NCBI RefSeq assembly: GCF_034424545.1
Contig: NZ_CP139970.1
Span: forward strand, 1,178,001 to 1,242,000
Direction: 5' to 3'
Length of the DNA stretch: 64,000 nucleotides
Source: Trinickia caryophylli
GTDB taxonomy: Bacteria; Pseudomonadota; Gammaproteobacteria; Burkholderiales; Burkholderiaceae
A program made the translations under genes and the position numbers. Positions 1-7,971 of this stretch are shown here, piece after piece (positions within the stretch are counted from its first letter, which is position 1; every line of letters starts with the position of its first letter). The notes below the pieces were generated by a model. It was given only the letters and a program-made list of their open reading frames with translations, did not search any database and was not told the DNA's origin.

Positions 1-1451
1 ACACGGTGATGGTCAACGAAAACGAGCTCGGCAACGGCGCGACTTTCTTCTCCTCGGTACGCAAGCTCGAGCCCGGGGCGGCACTCGAAATCGCCCGGGA
101 CGGACGCTCGCATGAAATCGTCCGGCGCCCGCCCGGGGCCGCGCTGCCGCACGCCGTACGCGTGGCTTCCACGCGCCAGGATTACGTCGAGGCATTCAAG
201 GAAGTCTTCGGACAATGCGTACGCGACCGCATGGCGGCGAGCCCGACCGGCCTCCTGCTGAGCGGCGGCATCGATTCGAGTGCGGTGCTTGGTGCCGCGC
301 TATCGGCCGGCGCCAGTCCGCCGTTTTGCGTCAGCGTGGCATTCGACGATCCGCATCTCGTCATGAGCCAGGACGACAAACTTGTCACCTCGCTCTTCGA
401 GGCATGCGACCTTCCGCACCGGATCGTCTACGCGGACGGCATTTTGCGCCTGCCGACGATCGACGACGCGAGCGCCTATGTCGATGGCCCCGATTCGGCG
501 GCGAACCCGCTCGTCAAGGAAGCCTGTGCGGCCGCCCTTCGACAACGCGGCATCTCGCTCGTCATGACGGGCGAAGGCGGAGACGTCGTGCTCGGCGAAG
601 CGATGCACGAGTTCATCGTCGACGGCATACGCGAAAGCGACGGCATGGCCGGCGTGCATCGCTATTTGTCCCGGCACCTAGGCCTGCGTCCCGGCTCGCG
701 CGCGTATTGCCGCAAGCTGCTCGAGGCCGCCCTCCCGTACTTCGGCCATCGCGCGCTGCGCGCCGAGGCGCGCAGCGATGCGCGCGCGTCGCTGCCCGGC
801 TATCTGATGCCCGCACTGCGTGAAGCCGAGTCTCAGTTCAGGTCCGAGCGCGGGCACGGGCGAACGGACCGGCCGCCGTCGTTCGCGCCCCGGCGCTTCC
901 GCTATGTCGCCCACCGCTACATGCACGGGATGCTGTTCCCACGCGCATCGTATTTCGATACCCTTAACGTGCAGTGCCTGAACTCGCATCCGTTCCTCGA
1001 TCCGCGCATGATGGCGTTTGCACTCAGTTGCCCGCCGCATATGCATCACGACTACTTCGAACTCGACCGCGCGAATCCTTATGCCAGCGCAAAGATGCTC
1101 GCCCGGCTTGCCTACCGGCACGAGCTGCCGCCCGCTGTCTGCGCGAAGACGCACAAGACGAGCTATGCCGGCATGGCGCGCCGCATGTTTCACAACAGCG
1201 GCCGTGCGCTTTACGCACTGGCCGCGCAGCCGATGCTGCTCGAGCAGTGGGGCCTCGTCGATCAGAAGACATTCCGCCGGCATCTGTGCGCCTACATCGC
1301 GGCCACTGAGGATCCGAACGCGAACCTCGGGATCAACTATCACTACATCCGCGGCGTCTGCGATCTCGAGGTGTGGCTGCGCAGGTTTTGCGGCACCCGC
1401 GCCGAGATCGATGCCCAACTCGCTTTTCGTCCGTTACGCGCTCTCGCCTGA
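1..1451 (+). CDS. Lasso peptide macrolactam synthetase (lasso cyclase, C protein), 5'-truncated
   Basis: Asparagine-synthetase-like protein. In lasso peptide pathways this enzyme adenylates an Asp/Glu side chain of the leader-free precursor and closes the macrolactam ring (established for McjC and CapC). The frame is open to the left edge, so the N-terminus is missing. About 480 residues are visible against roughly 600 for the family. The visible start is the end of the class II glutaminase-like domain (FFSSVRKLEPG). It is followed by the ATP-pyrophosphatase loop SGGIDSS at about residues 86-92 of the visible part and the asparagine-synthase C-terminal domain (MTGEGGD). An ABC exporter starts 4 bases after the stop, which is the C-D order of capistruin-type clusters. 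A plain asparagine synthetase is less likely because of the exporter and the divergent C-terminal half. The precursor and B protein should lie to the left. Confidence 0.82.
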   Translation, partial: TVMVNENELGNGATFFSSVRKLEPGAALEIARDGRSHEIVRRPPGAALPHAVRVASTRQDYVEAFKEVFGQCVRDRMAASPTGLLLSGGIDSSAVLGAALSAGASPPFCVSVAFDDPHLVMSQDDKLVTSLFEACDLPHRIVYADGILRLPTIDDASAYVDGPDSAANPLVKEACAAALRQRGISLVMTGEGGDVVLGEAMHEFIVDGIRESDGMAGVHRYLSRHLGLRPGSRAYCRKLLEAALPYFGHRALRAEARSDARASLPGYLMPALREAESQFRSERGHGRTDRPPSFAPRRFRYVAHRYMHGMLFPRASYFDTLNVQCLNSHPFLDPRMMAFALSCPPHMHHDYFELDRANPYASAKMLARLAYRHELPPAVCAKTHKTSYAGMARRMFHNSGRALYALAAQPMLLEQWGLVDQKTFRRHLCAYIAATEDPNANLGINYHYIRGVCDLEVWLRRFCGTRAEIDAQLAFRPLRALA

Positions 1452-1455
1452 TCCA

Positions 1456-3255
1456 ATGCCTGCCACCGTCTTTCTCGCTCGCCTCGGCGACGCGCTGCGC
1501 CTGCTGCGGCGCGCCTCCCCAAGCGCCTTCCATGGCGCCGTTGCCGCCAATCTATTGGGCGGCCTCGTGCCGGCCGCCCTCGTGTATGCGGGCGCCAGGC
1601 TCGTCGAGCAACTCGCGGCCGGCCGACCTCTCGCGGCCGTTGCCGCGCTGCTCGCCCTCTACGTGCTGCTCAACGGCTTTCAGGAATGCCTTACTTCGGT
1701 CACGGGCTTCGTGCTCGATACGCTGCGCGATCGCGTTCGCATGACCATGAAAGCCGACGTGAGCCGTGCGGTCGCCACGTTCCCCACGCTCGTCGTTCAC
1801 GAAGACGCCGCGCTGCGCGAAACGGCCGTCCTGGCCGCGAAAGCCGGCGACGACCTCGGCGACCTGGTAGACCATCTGCATGCCGTGTTTCTCGGTGTCG
1901 TCACGATCGTGCCCGTCGTCGCGCTCACGGGCGCTATTGCCTGGTGGATGCCGGCCGTCATGCTCGCCGGCACCATACCCGCGATGATCCTGCGCGCGCG
2001 TGCCGAGCGAGCCAGTTGGGACGTTCAGGCACATCATGCTTCGACGTTCAACGCACTGCGCATTTTCGAGCGCGTGCTGATGCAACCCGAGTTCGCCAAG
2101 GATCTGCGCATCTATCGGATGCACGATCGCTTGCTCGAGCGATGGCGCGCGCGCTATGAAACCTACCTGTCGCAAGCCACGCACGTGCGCGCGCGCAATG
2201 CATGGCGTCTCGCCGCGGCGGCTGTCGTCACGAGCGCATGCCTTGCTTTGCCGCTCTTCGCAATCGCGCGCGGATTCGCCTCCGGGCGGCACGGCGTGGC
2301 CGATCTCGTCGTCTTCTTCGGCGCGCTCACGCAACTGCGCGACGGGCTCGCGGCCGTTGTCTACAACCTCGGCGATCTGCTCGGCGTCTCGTATGCGATC
2401 GAGCCGTATCGCACCTTGCTCGCGCGCCGCGCCGAAGCGGGTTCCCGCATATCGGGCACGTCGGACATCCCGCACGCCCCGGCCGCCGCCGATCGGGCCA
2501 CCCTACCGGACAACGCGGAACTCGTACTACGAGACGTGACGTTCCGCTACGGCAACGCATCGGAGCCCGCGCTCGAACACATCGACCTCGATCTGCGCCG
2601 CGGCGAAACGGTCGCCATCGTCGGCGAAAACGGCGCCGGAAAAACGAGCCTCATGAAGCTCGTCTGCGGGCTCTACGCACCATCGTCGGGTGCGATGACA
2701 TGGCGTGCCCGGCACGAAGCGGGAGACAATGCACGACGCAAAGCGCCACGCGTCGTCGCCGTGTTCCAGGATTTCGCCCGTTTTCCGCTTACGCCGGTGG
2801 ACAACCTCGCGCTGCCCGCCGGCGCAGGCGCGCACGACGAACGCGTGGCTGCGCCGCTGCGCGCCGTGGGCCTCGACTCGCTCGTCTCGAAGACCGACAT
2901 GCCGCTCACCTCGGAAATAGAGGGCGGCGCCGATCTCTCGGGTGGCCAATGGCAGCGGCTCGCCATCGCACGCGCGCTCGCGCATGCGGCCGAAGCGAAT
3001 CTCTTCGTGTTCGACGAGCCCACCTCCGCGCTCGATCCCGAATCGGAAGCGCAAATCATGCATCGGATTCTCGAAACCGTTCGCGGCAAGACGGCGCTCA
3101 TCGTCAGCCATCGGCTCGCACTCACCCGATTCGTCGACCGGATCGTCGTGCTCGAGCATGGCCGCATCGTCGAGCAAGGCTCGCACGACGCACTCATGGC
3201 CAAGCAAGGAAGGTACGCGCGGATGTTTGCCGCGCAGGCCCAGTTTTATCGGTAG
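1456..3255 (+). CDS. Lasso peptide ABC exporter (D protein), fused permease-ATPase
   Basis: A 599-residue half-transporter with an N-terminal membrane domain of about six helices (roughly residues 15-310) followed by an ATPase domain. Walker A GENGAGKT lies near residues 390-397, the signature LSGGQWQR near 494-501, Walker B FVFDEPTS near 516-523, and the H-loop VSHR after that. Such D proteins (McjD, CapD) export the mature lasso peptide and confer self-immunity. The ATG at 1456 is 4 bases past the cyclase stop, so the two are co-transcribed and probably translationally coupled. The gene converges on the exopolysaccharide operon with only 43 bases between stops, and no clear intrinsic terminator is visible there. 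A general lipid or peptide exporter of the MsbA type cannot be excluded from sequence alone, but the context argues for a lasso role. Confidence 0.82.
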   Translation: MPATVFLARLGDALRLLRRASPSAFHGAVAANLLGGLVPAALVYAGARLVEQLAAGRPLAAVAALLALYVLLNGFQECLTSVTGFVLDTLRDRVRMTMKADVSRAVATFPTLVVHEDAALRETAVLAAKAGDDLGDLVDHLHAVFLGVVTIVPVVALTGAIAWWMPAVMLAGTIPAMILRARAERASWDVQAHHASTFNALRIFERVLMQPEFAKDLRIYRMHDRLLERWRARYETYLSQATHVRARNAWRLAAAAVVTSACLALPLFAIARGFASGRHGVADLVVFFGALTQLRDGLAAVVYNLGDLLGVSYAIEPYRTLLARRAEAGSRISGTSDIPHAPAAADRATLPDNAELVLRDVTFRYGNASEPALEHIDLDLRRGETVAIVGENGAGKTSLMKLVCGLYAPSSGAMTWRARHEAGDNARRKAPRVVAVFQDFARFPLTPVDNLALPAGAGAHDERVAAPLRAVGLDSLVSKTDMPLTSEIEGGADLSGGQWQRLAIARALAHAAEANLFVFDEPTSALDPESEAQIMHRILETVRGKTALIVSHRLALTRFVDRIVVLEHGRIVEQGSHDALMAKQGRYARMFAAQAQFYR

Positions 3256-3298
3256 GCAAATCGGTAGGCACGTCTGTACGCAGCGCGGACGCTCGCAC

Positions 3299-4600
3299 CT
3301 ATTCCACGCGCCGCCCGGCCCCCGTGCGCGAGCGCCTCGCCCGCAACCTCCCATCGGGGGCGCCCGCCTCCGCAGGCGCGGTAGTGCGGCACGCCGCGAG
3401 CCTGGACTCCAAACGATCGAGCACGGCCTGCGGTGCGAGCGTCGCCTGCGCGAAGCGCCGCGCGGCTGCGCCGAGCTCCGCTCGTTTCGGCGCGTCGTCC
3501 GCCAACGCGGCAATCGCCGACGCCAGCGCCTGTGCATCGTCCGGCTCGACGACGAGCCCGCGCGAGGTCACCACATCGTAAAGCTCGGTGCCCGGGCGCG
3601 CCATCGCGACGATCGCCTTGCCGCTCGCCATCATGCCCGTCAGTTTCGACGGCATCACGAGATCGGCGGCGTCCGCGCGCTGCGGCAACGCATGGACATC
3701 GGCCAAATTGAGCAATTCGTTCAGTTGCTCCGCCGGCTGCAAGCCGATGAAACGGCAATTCGGCAAACCGGCACAACGCTCGACGAGCGCCGCCTTCGTC
3801 GGCCCCTCGCCGCAAAAGACGAAGCACAGGTCGCCCCGCGCCGCGAGCAGCGCCGCCGCCTGCGCCAGATGCTCGAGCCCCTGCTTCTTGCCCATGTTCC
3901 CCGCGTAGAGCACGACCCGCGCATCGTCGGCAATCGACAGCATGCGTCGGAAAGCGCTGGGCCGGCCGAGCGGATGAATGGCCTTTCCATCGACCCAATT
4001 CGGCAAGTTGAACGCTTTCCCTGCGTCGACGCCCAGCCGCACCAACCGCTCGACCATCTTCGACGAAATCGACGAAACGACGTCGAAGCGCGTGATCAAC
4101 GCCCGCTCGACACCGCGCGCGAGGCGTGCCGCGCCGGCGCCGTCGATGAGCCCGAGCCCGAACGCCGCATCCACTTCGAAATCCTGGACATGCAGCCACG
4201 ACGCCGCGCCGCACGCATGCGCGAGCGCGAGCGCCGCCGGCGCGCAAAGCAGCGTCGGCGCAATCCCCATCACGACGTCGGGCCGCCACCGCCATTGCGC
4301 CGCCATCGGCGCAATCGACGTACATGCGAACGAAGCCAGATGAACGAGCCGTGCGAGGCCGCCCGGGCGCGCCGGCACCCAAAGCGGCGCGCGCCAGACC
4401 GTCACGCCGTCGCGCACCTCGCGCCGGTAGCGCCACGCGGACCAACCGGAAGCCACACGCCATTCCGGGTAATACGGCGGCGCCGTGACAACGCGTACCT
4501 CATGGCCGCGGGCGGCGAGGCCCTCGGCCATCTCGGCCGTGTACTTGCCCGTGCCCGTCAGTTCCGGCGCGTAGTTGAGACCATAGACGAGCAGCTTCAT
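3299..4600 (-). CDS. WcaI/WbuB-type glycosyltransferase (GT4) of the exopolysaccharide operon
   Basis: A 433-residue cytoplasmic glycosyltransferase that should add one sugar to the lipid-linked repeat unit. The N-terminus MKLLVYGLNYAPELTGTGKY and the following PPYYPEWRV are typical of WcaI/WbuB fucosyl- or mannosyl-type transferases. The C-terminal nucleotide-sugar domain has NMGKKQGLEHL, CGEGP and the acidic E-x7-E region (MPSKLTGMMASGKAIV). It is the last gene of the operon. Its ATG overlaps the stop of the preceding glycosyltransferase by 4 bases (ATGA). Gmd and Fcl are made in the same operon, so GDP-L-fucose or GDP-mannose is a reasonable donor, but specificity cannot be read from sequence. 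Confidence 0.88.
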   Translation of the reverse strand: MKLLVYGLNYAPELTGTGKYTAEMAEGLAARGHEVRVVTAPPYYPEWRVASGWSAWRYRREVRDGVTVWRAPLWVPARPGGLARLVHLASFACTSIAPMAAQWRWRPDVVMGIAPTLLCAPAALALAHACGAASWLHVQDFEVDAAFGLGLIDGAGAARLARGVERALITRFDVVSSISSKMVERLVRLGVDAGKAFNLPNWVDGKAIHPLGRPSAFRRMLSIADDARVVLYAGNMGKKQGLEHLAQAAALLAARGDLCFVFCGEGPTKAALVERCAGLPNCRFIGLQPAEQLNELLNLADVHALPQRADAADLVMPSKLTGMMASGKAIVAMARPGTELYDVVTSRGLVVEPDDAQALASAIAALADDAPKRAELGAAARRFAQATLAPQAVLDRLESRLAACRTTAPAEAGAPDGRLRARRSRTGAGRRVE

Positions 4601-5784
4601 TGCGGCTGCCGCTTGGCGCGCGACGCGGCCTCGTCATCCCGCGGACCGGCGAGCATCGTGGCGCAACCGCGCGCGATATTGGCCGCGGCAGAGCGTGGGT
4701 CGAAGCGCGAGATCGTCGCCATGCAATGCCCGGCCGTCGCCTTCGCATCGCCGAATTCGCGCATGGCCGCAAGCAGCGCCGCGCAGAGCGCATCGGCGTT
4801 GCCCGCCTCGAACGAAAAGCCGGTTTGCCCTGCCACGATCAGCTCCGGCACGCATCCGCAGCGCTCGCTGACCACCGCCGGGCATCCGTGGCTCAGCGCC
4901 TCGTTCACGACGAGTCCCCACGGTTCGCTGTAGCTCGGCAGCACGAGGCAACTCGCCCTGAAGTACTCGCGGGAGAGCGGCTCGTCCTGCAGGCTGCCGA
5001 GGAAATGAACGGTACCGCGCAAGCCGAGCTCGTCCACCCGGCCCTTCAGCGCGTCGTGCATCGGCCCCGTGCCGACGATGCGCAGCGTCGCGCCGGGTAC
5101 GGACGTGCGCAACTGCGCGAACGCCTGCAAGAGCGTATCGATGCCCTTTTCCTCGGAGAGGCGCCCGACATAGAGAAAGACGGCCTCGCGCCCCTGGCGC
5201 TCGGCAACCCGTTCGTCGAGCGCGCGCTCGCGCGGAAACGAGCGCGGCAAGGCCGCCGCCTGGCAGGGCACGAAAATCCGCTCCTCATCCGCCCCGAGCG
5301 ACGCGAGATACTCGCGGCTGCGCTCGCCAAAGCCGAAGTACCCGTCGCAAAGCGCGAAGAAGATCCGTTTGGGTACCGACGTTAGCAGCCGCCGGGGCCG
5401 ATCGAGCGCCGTCGAGTCGCAAAAGACGGCGCGCCGCTTTCGCGTGACGATGCAAGCCGCCAGCATCGCCCAGTATTCCAGGCGGTGATAGCCGGGCAGC
5501 ACGACCAGGTCGGCCTGTGTGCGCAGTACCTCCCACGTCAGACGGCCGATCATTTTGCGCGTCGGCACGTCCTCGTAACAGCCGTCGAACAGCTTTCGCA
5601 TCGGGTAGCGGTGAAACGAGTAGTCGACTTTCGAAAACCCGATGCGGTCGGTCTCGGTATCGGCAATCTGCACGATCGAATAGCGGATCGCGCCCGCTGC
5701 CGAAAGTTGGTGCAGCGCCGAGAATACAGCGCCCTTGTGCCGCGACCAGACGACGTTGTGGAATATGGTTACGGTCGATGTCAT
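4597..5784 (-). CDS. Glycosyltransferase family 4 (exopolysaccharide repeat-unit assembly)
   Basis: A 395-residue GT-B fold transferase. The start is taken at MTSTVTIFHNVVWSRHKG, 8 bases after the fcl stop. A longer open frame exists upstream but runs into fcl. The N-terminal half is divergent. The C-terminal half is a clear Glycos_transf_1 domain: YVGRLSEEKGIDTLLQAF, the RIVGTGP loop, then SYSEPWGLVVNEALSHGCP, in which the two Glu of the E-x7-E motif bind the donor. It shares a 4-base ATGA overlap with the next transferase. It presumably transfers a mannose, fucose or glucose residue to the undecaprenyl-linked acceptor; the exact linkage is unknown. Confidence 0.88.
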   Translation of the reverse strand: MTSTVTIFHNVVWSRHKGAVFSALHQLSAAGAIRYSIVQIADTETDRIGFSKVDYSFHRYPMRKLFDGCYEDVPTRKMIGRLTWEVLRTQADLVVLPGYHRLEYWAMLAACIVTRKRRAVFCDSTALDRPRRLLTSVPKRIFFALCDGYFGFGERSREYLASLGADEERIFVPCQAAALPRSFPRERALDERVAERQGREAVFLYVGRLSEEKGIDTLLQAFAQLRTSVPGATLRIVGTGPMHDALKGRVDELGLRGTVHFLGSLQDEPLSREYFRASCLVLPSYSEPWGLVVNEALSHGCPAVVSERCGCVPELIVAGQTGFSFEAGNADALCAALLAAMREFGDAKATAGHCMATISRFDPRSAAANIARGCATMLAGPRDDEAASRAKRQPQ

Positions 5785-5792
5785 CTTCTTCG

Positions 5793-6746
5793 TCACCCGT
5801 TCGAAGTGGCTTCGAGCACGCAATGGCGTGCAACGAAATCCTCGTAAGTCCTGGCGATTCCCTCTTCCAGACCGATGCCCGCGCGCCATCCCATCCGCGC
5901 AAGCCGCGATACGTCGAGCAACTTTTGCGGTGTGCCGTCCGGCTTGGAAGCATCGAACACGAGTTCGCCCTCGTAGCCGACGATGCGTACGATCGTCTCC
6001 GCCAGTTGCCGAATCGAGAGGTCGGTGCCGACGCCGACGTTGTAAATGCCCTCGTCCACCCCGTGCTCGAGCAAAAAGCGCGTGGCCGCGGCAAGATCGT
6101 CCACGTGCAGAAATTCGCGCCGCGGTGTGCCCGTGCCCCACACCGTCAGGCTCGGCGCATGCGCGAGCTTCGCCTCGTGCGCCTTGCGGATCAGCGCGGG
6201 CAGCACGTGAGAGCCGCGCGGGTCGTAGTTGTCGTTCGGGCCGTAGAGATTCGTCGGCATCAGCGACACATAACGCGTGCCGTATTGGCTGTTGTACGCA
6301 TTGCACATCTTGAGCCCCGCGATTTTCGCGATCGCATAGGCATCGTTGGTCGGCTCGAGCGCCGACGTCAACAGATACTCCTCGCGGATCGGCTGCGGGC
6401 ACAGCTTGGGGTAGATGCATGAGGAGCCGAAGAAGACGAGCCGCGGCACGCGCGTACGGTAGGCTGCGTGGATCACGTTCGTTTCGATGGCCAGGTTGTC
6501 GTAAAGAAAGCGCGCCGGCTCCGACGCGTTGGCGAGAATTCCGCCCACGCGCGCCGCCGCGAGCAGAACCACATCGATGCCTTCTCCGCCGAAAAAGCGG
6601 TTCACGGCATGCTGGTCGGTGAGGTCGAGCTCCACGTGCGTGCGCGTGACGAGGTTGACATAGCCGTTCGCCTCGAATTCGCGCACGAGCGCCGAGCCCA
6701 CCATGCCGCGATGCCCTGCGATATAGATCCGTGCCTGCTTGTCCAT
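5793..6746 (-). CDS. fcl: GDP-L-fucose synthase (GDP-4-keto-6-deoxy-D-mannose 3,5-epimerase-4-reductase)
   Basis: Converts GDP-4-keto-6-deoxymannose to GDP-L-fucose with NADPH. The protein is 317 residues, close to the usual 315-325. The Rossmann motif GHRGMVGSA is at the N-terminus, the catalytic FFGSSCIYP Ser and Y-x3-K (YAIAK) follow, and NLYGPNDNYD and the C-terminal GWRAGIGLEEGI are typical of Fcl/WcaG. The start MDKQARIYIAG is chosen over a longer in-frame start because it lies 10 bases after the gmd stop and fits family length. Together with gmd it gives the cell a fucose (or related deoxyhexose) donor for the polysaccharide. Confidence 0.95.
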   Translation of the reverse strand: MDKQARIYIAGHRGMVGSALVREFEANGYVNLVTRTHVELDLTDQHAVNRFFGGEGIDVVLLAAARVGGILANASEPARFLYDNLAIETNVIHAAYRTRVPRLVFFGSSCIYPKLCPQPIREEYLLTSALEPTNDAYAIAKIAGLKMCNAYNSQYGTRYVSLMPTNLYGPNDNYDPRGSHVLPALIRKAHEAKLAHAPSLTVWGTGTPRREFLHVDDLAAATRFLLEHGVDEGIYNVGVGTDLSIRQLAETIVRIVGYEGELVFDASKPDGTPQKLLDVSRLARMGWRAGIGLEEGIARTYEDFVARHCVLEATSNG

Positions 6747-6756
6747 CGTCGCCCCC

Positions 6757-7875
6757 TCATTCGTGATGCTCGAGCGCCGTGAAGCCGGCCAGCTTGACGA
6801 GCGCATCGCGGCGGGCGAGCTGGTAATCGGCTCGCACCATTTCCTTCACGAGCGCATCGAAACTCGTGCGCGGCTGCCAGCCGAGCTTCGCATGCGCCTT
6901 CGACGGATCGCCCAGCAACGTCTCCACTTCCGTCGGCCGGAAGTAGCGCGGATCGACCCGCACGATCACGTCGCCCGGATTCATCCGGGTTTCGCGGTTG
7001 ATCACCCGGTCGACCACGCCCACCTCGCTCACGCCCTCGCCCTCGAAGCGCACCGTTACGCCGAGCGCCTCGGCCGCGCGCTGCACGAACTCGCGCACGC
7101 TGTACTGCTCGCCCGTGGCGATGACGAAATCTTCCGGTTCGTCCTGTTGCAGCATCATCCACTGCATTTCGACGTAGTCGCGCGCATGCCCCCAGTCGCG
7201 CAGCGCCGAAAGGTTACCCAGATAAAGCTCCTTTTGCAGCCCCACCGCGATACGCGCGAGCGCCCGCGTGATCTTGCGCGTGACGAAGGTCTCCCCTCGC
7301 ACCGGTGACTCGTGATTGAACAGGATGCCATTGCACGCGTAGATGCCATAAGCCTCCCGATAGTTGACAGTCGTCCAGTACGCGAACAGCTTCGCCACCG
7401 CGTAGGGACTGCGGGGATAGAACGGTGTCGTCTCGCGCTGCGGTACCTCGCGCACGAGCCCGTAGAGCTCGGAGGTGGACGCCTGATAAAAACGCGTCTT
7501 CTTTTCCATGCCGAGAATGCGGACCGCCTCGAGAATGCGCAGTGCGCCGAGCCCGTCGGCATTCGCCGTGTACTCGGGCTCGTCGAACGACACCGCGACG
7601 TGGCTTTGCGCCGCCAGGTTGTAGATTTCGTCGGGCTCGGTGTGCTGGATCACCCGCAGCATGCTGGCCGAGTCGGTCAGATCGCCGTGATGAAGGAAAA
7701 ATCGCTCGTCGGCTTCATGGGGATCCTTGTACAGATGGTCGATGCGGTCCGTATTGAAGAGCGACGTGCGACGCTTGAGCCCATGCACGACATACCCTCT
7801 GTCCAGCAGCATTTCGGCGAGGTACGAGCCATCCTGTCCCGTGACACCGGTAATCAACGCGACTTTCTGCTTCAT
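6757..7875 (-). CDS. gmd: GDP-mannose 4,6-dehydratase
   Basis: Dehydrates GDP-mannose to GDP-4-keto-6-deoxy-D-mannose, the first committed step to GDP-fucose. It is 372 residues, almost exactly the length of E. coli Gmd. Visible motifs are the NADP-binding [13 protein letters not shown], the [15 protein letters not shown] loop typical of Gmd, the catalytic Ser/Tyr/Lys region ([17 protein letters not shown]), and a C-terminal [16 protein letters not shown]. Two ATGs lie six bases apart; the inner one (7875) has the better-spaced GGGGG ribosome-binding site. Its substrate comes from the ManC encoded upstream in the same operon. Confidence 0.96.
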   Translation of the reverse strand: MKQKVALITGVTGQDGSYLAEMLLDRGYVVHGLKRRTSLFNTDRIDHLYKDPHEADERFFLHHGDLTDSASMLRVIQHTEPDEIYNLAAQSHVAVSFDEPEYTANADGLGALRILEAVRILGMEKKTRFYQASTSELYGLVREVPQRETTPFYPRSPYAVAKLFAYWTTVNYREAYGIYACNGILFNHESPVRGETFVTRKITRALARIAVGLQKELYLGNLSALRDWGHARDYVEMQWMMLQQDEPEDFVIATGEQYSVREFVQRAAEALGVTVRFEGEGVSEVGVVDRVINRETRMNPGDVIVRVDPRYFRPTEVETLLGDPSKAHAKLGWQPRTSFDALVKEMVRADYQLARRDALVKLAGFTALEHHE

Positions 7876-7971
7876 CGTCATCCCCCTTTTCGATAGTGAG
7901 GCCGCGCCGCCCGCGGCCATCGGCGGCGGCGCGACAAGTCATGGTTCCCATGGTTCAACGAGGCACCCACC

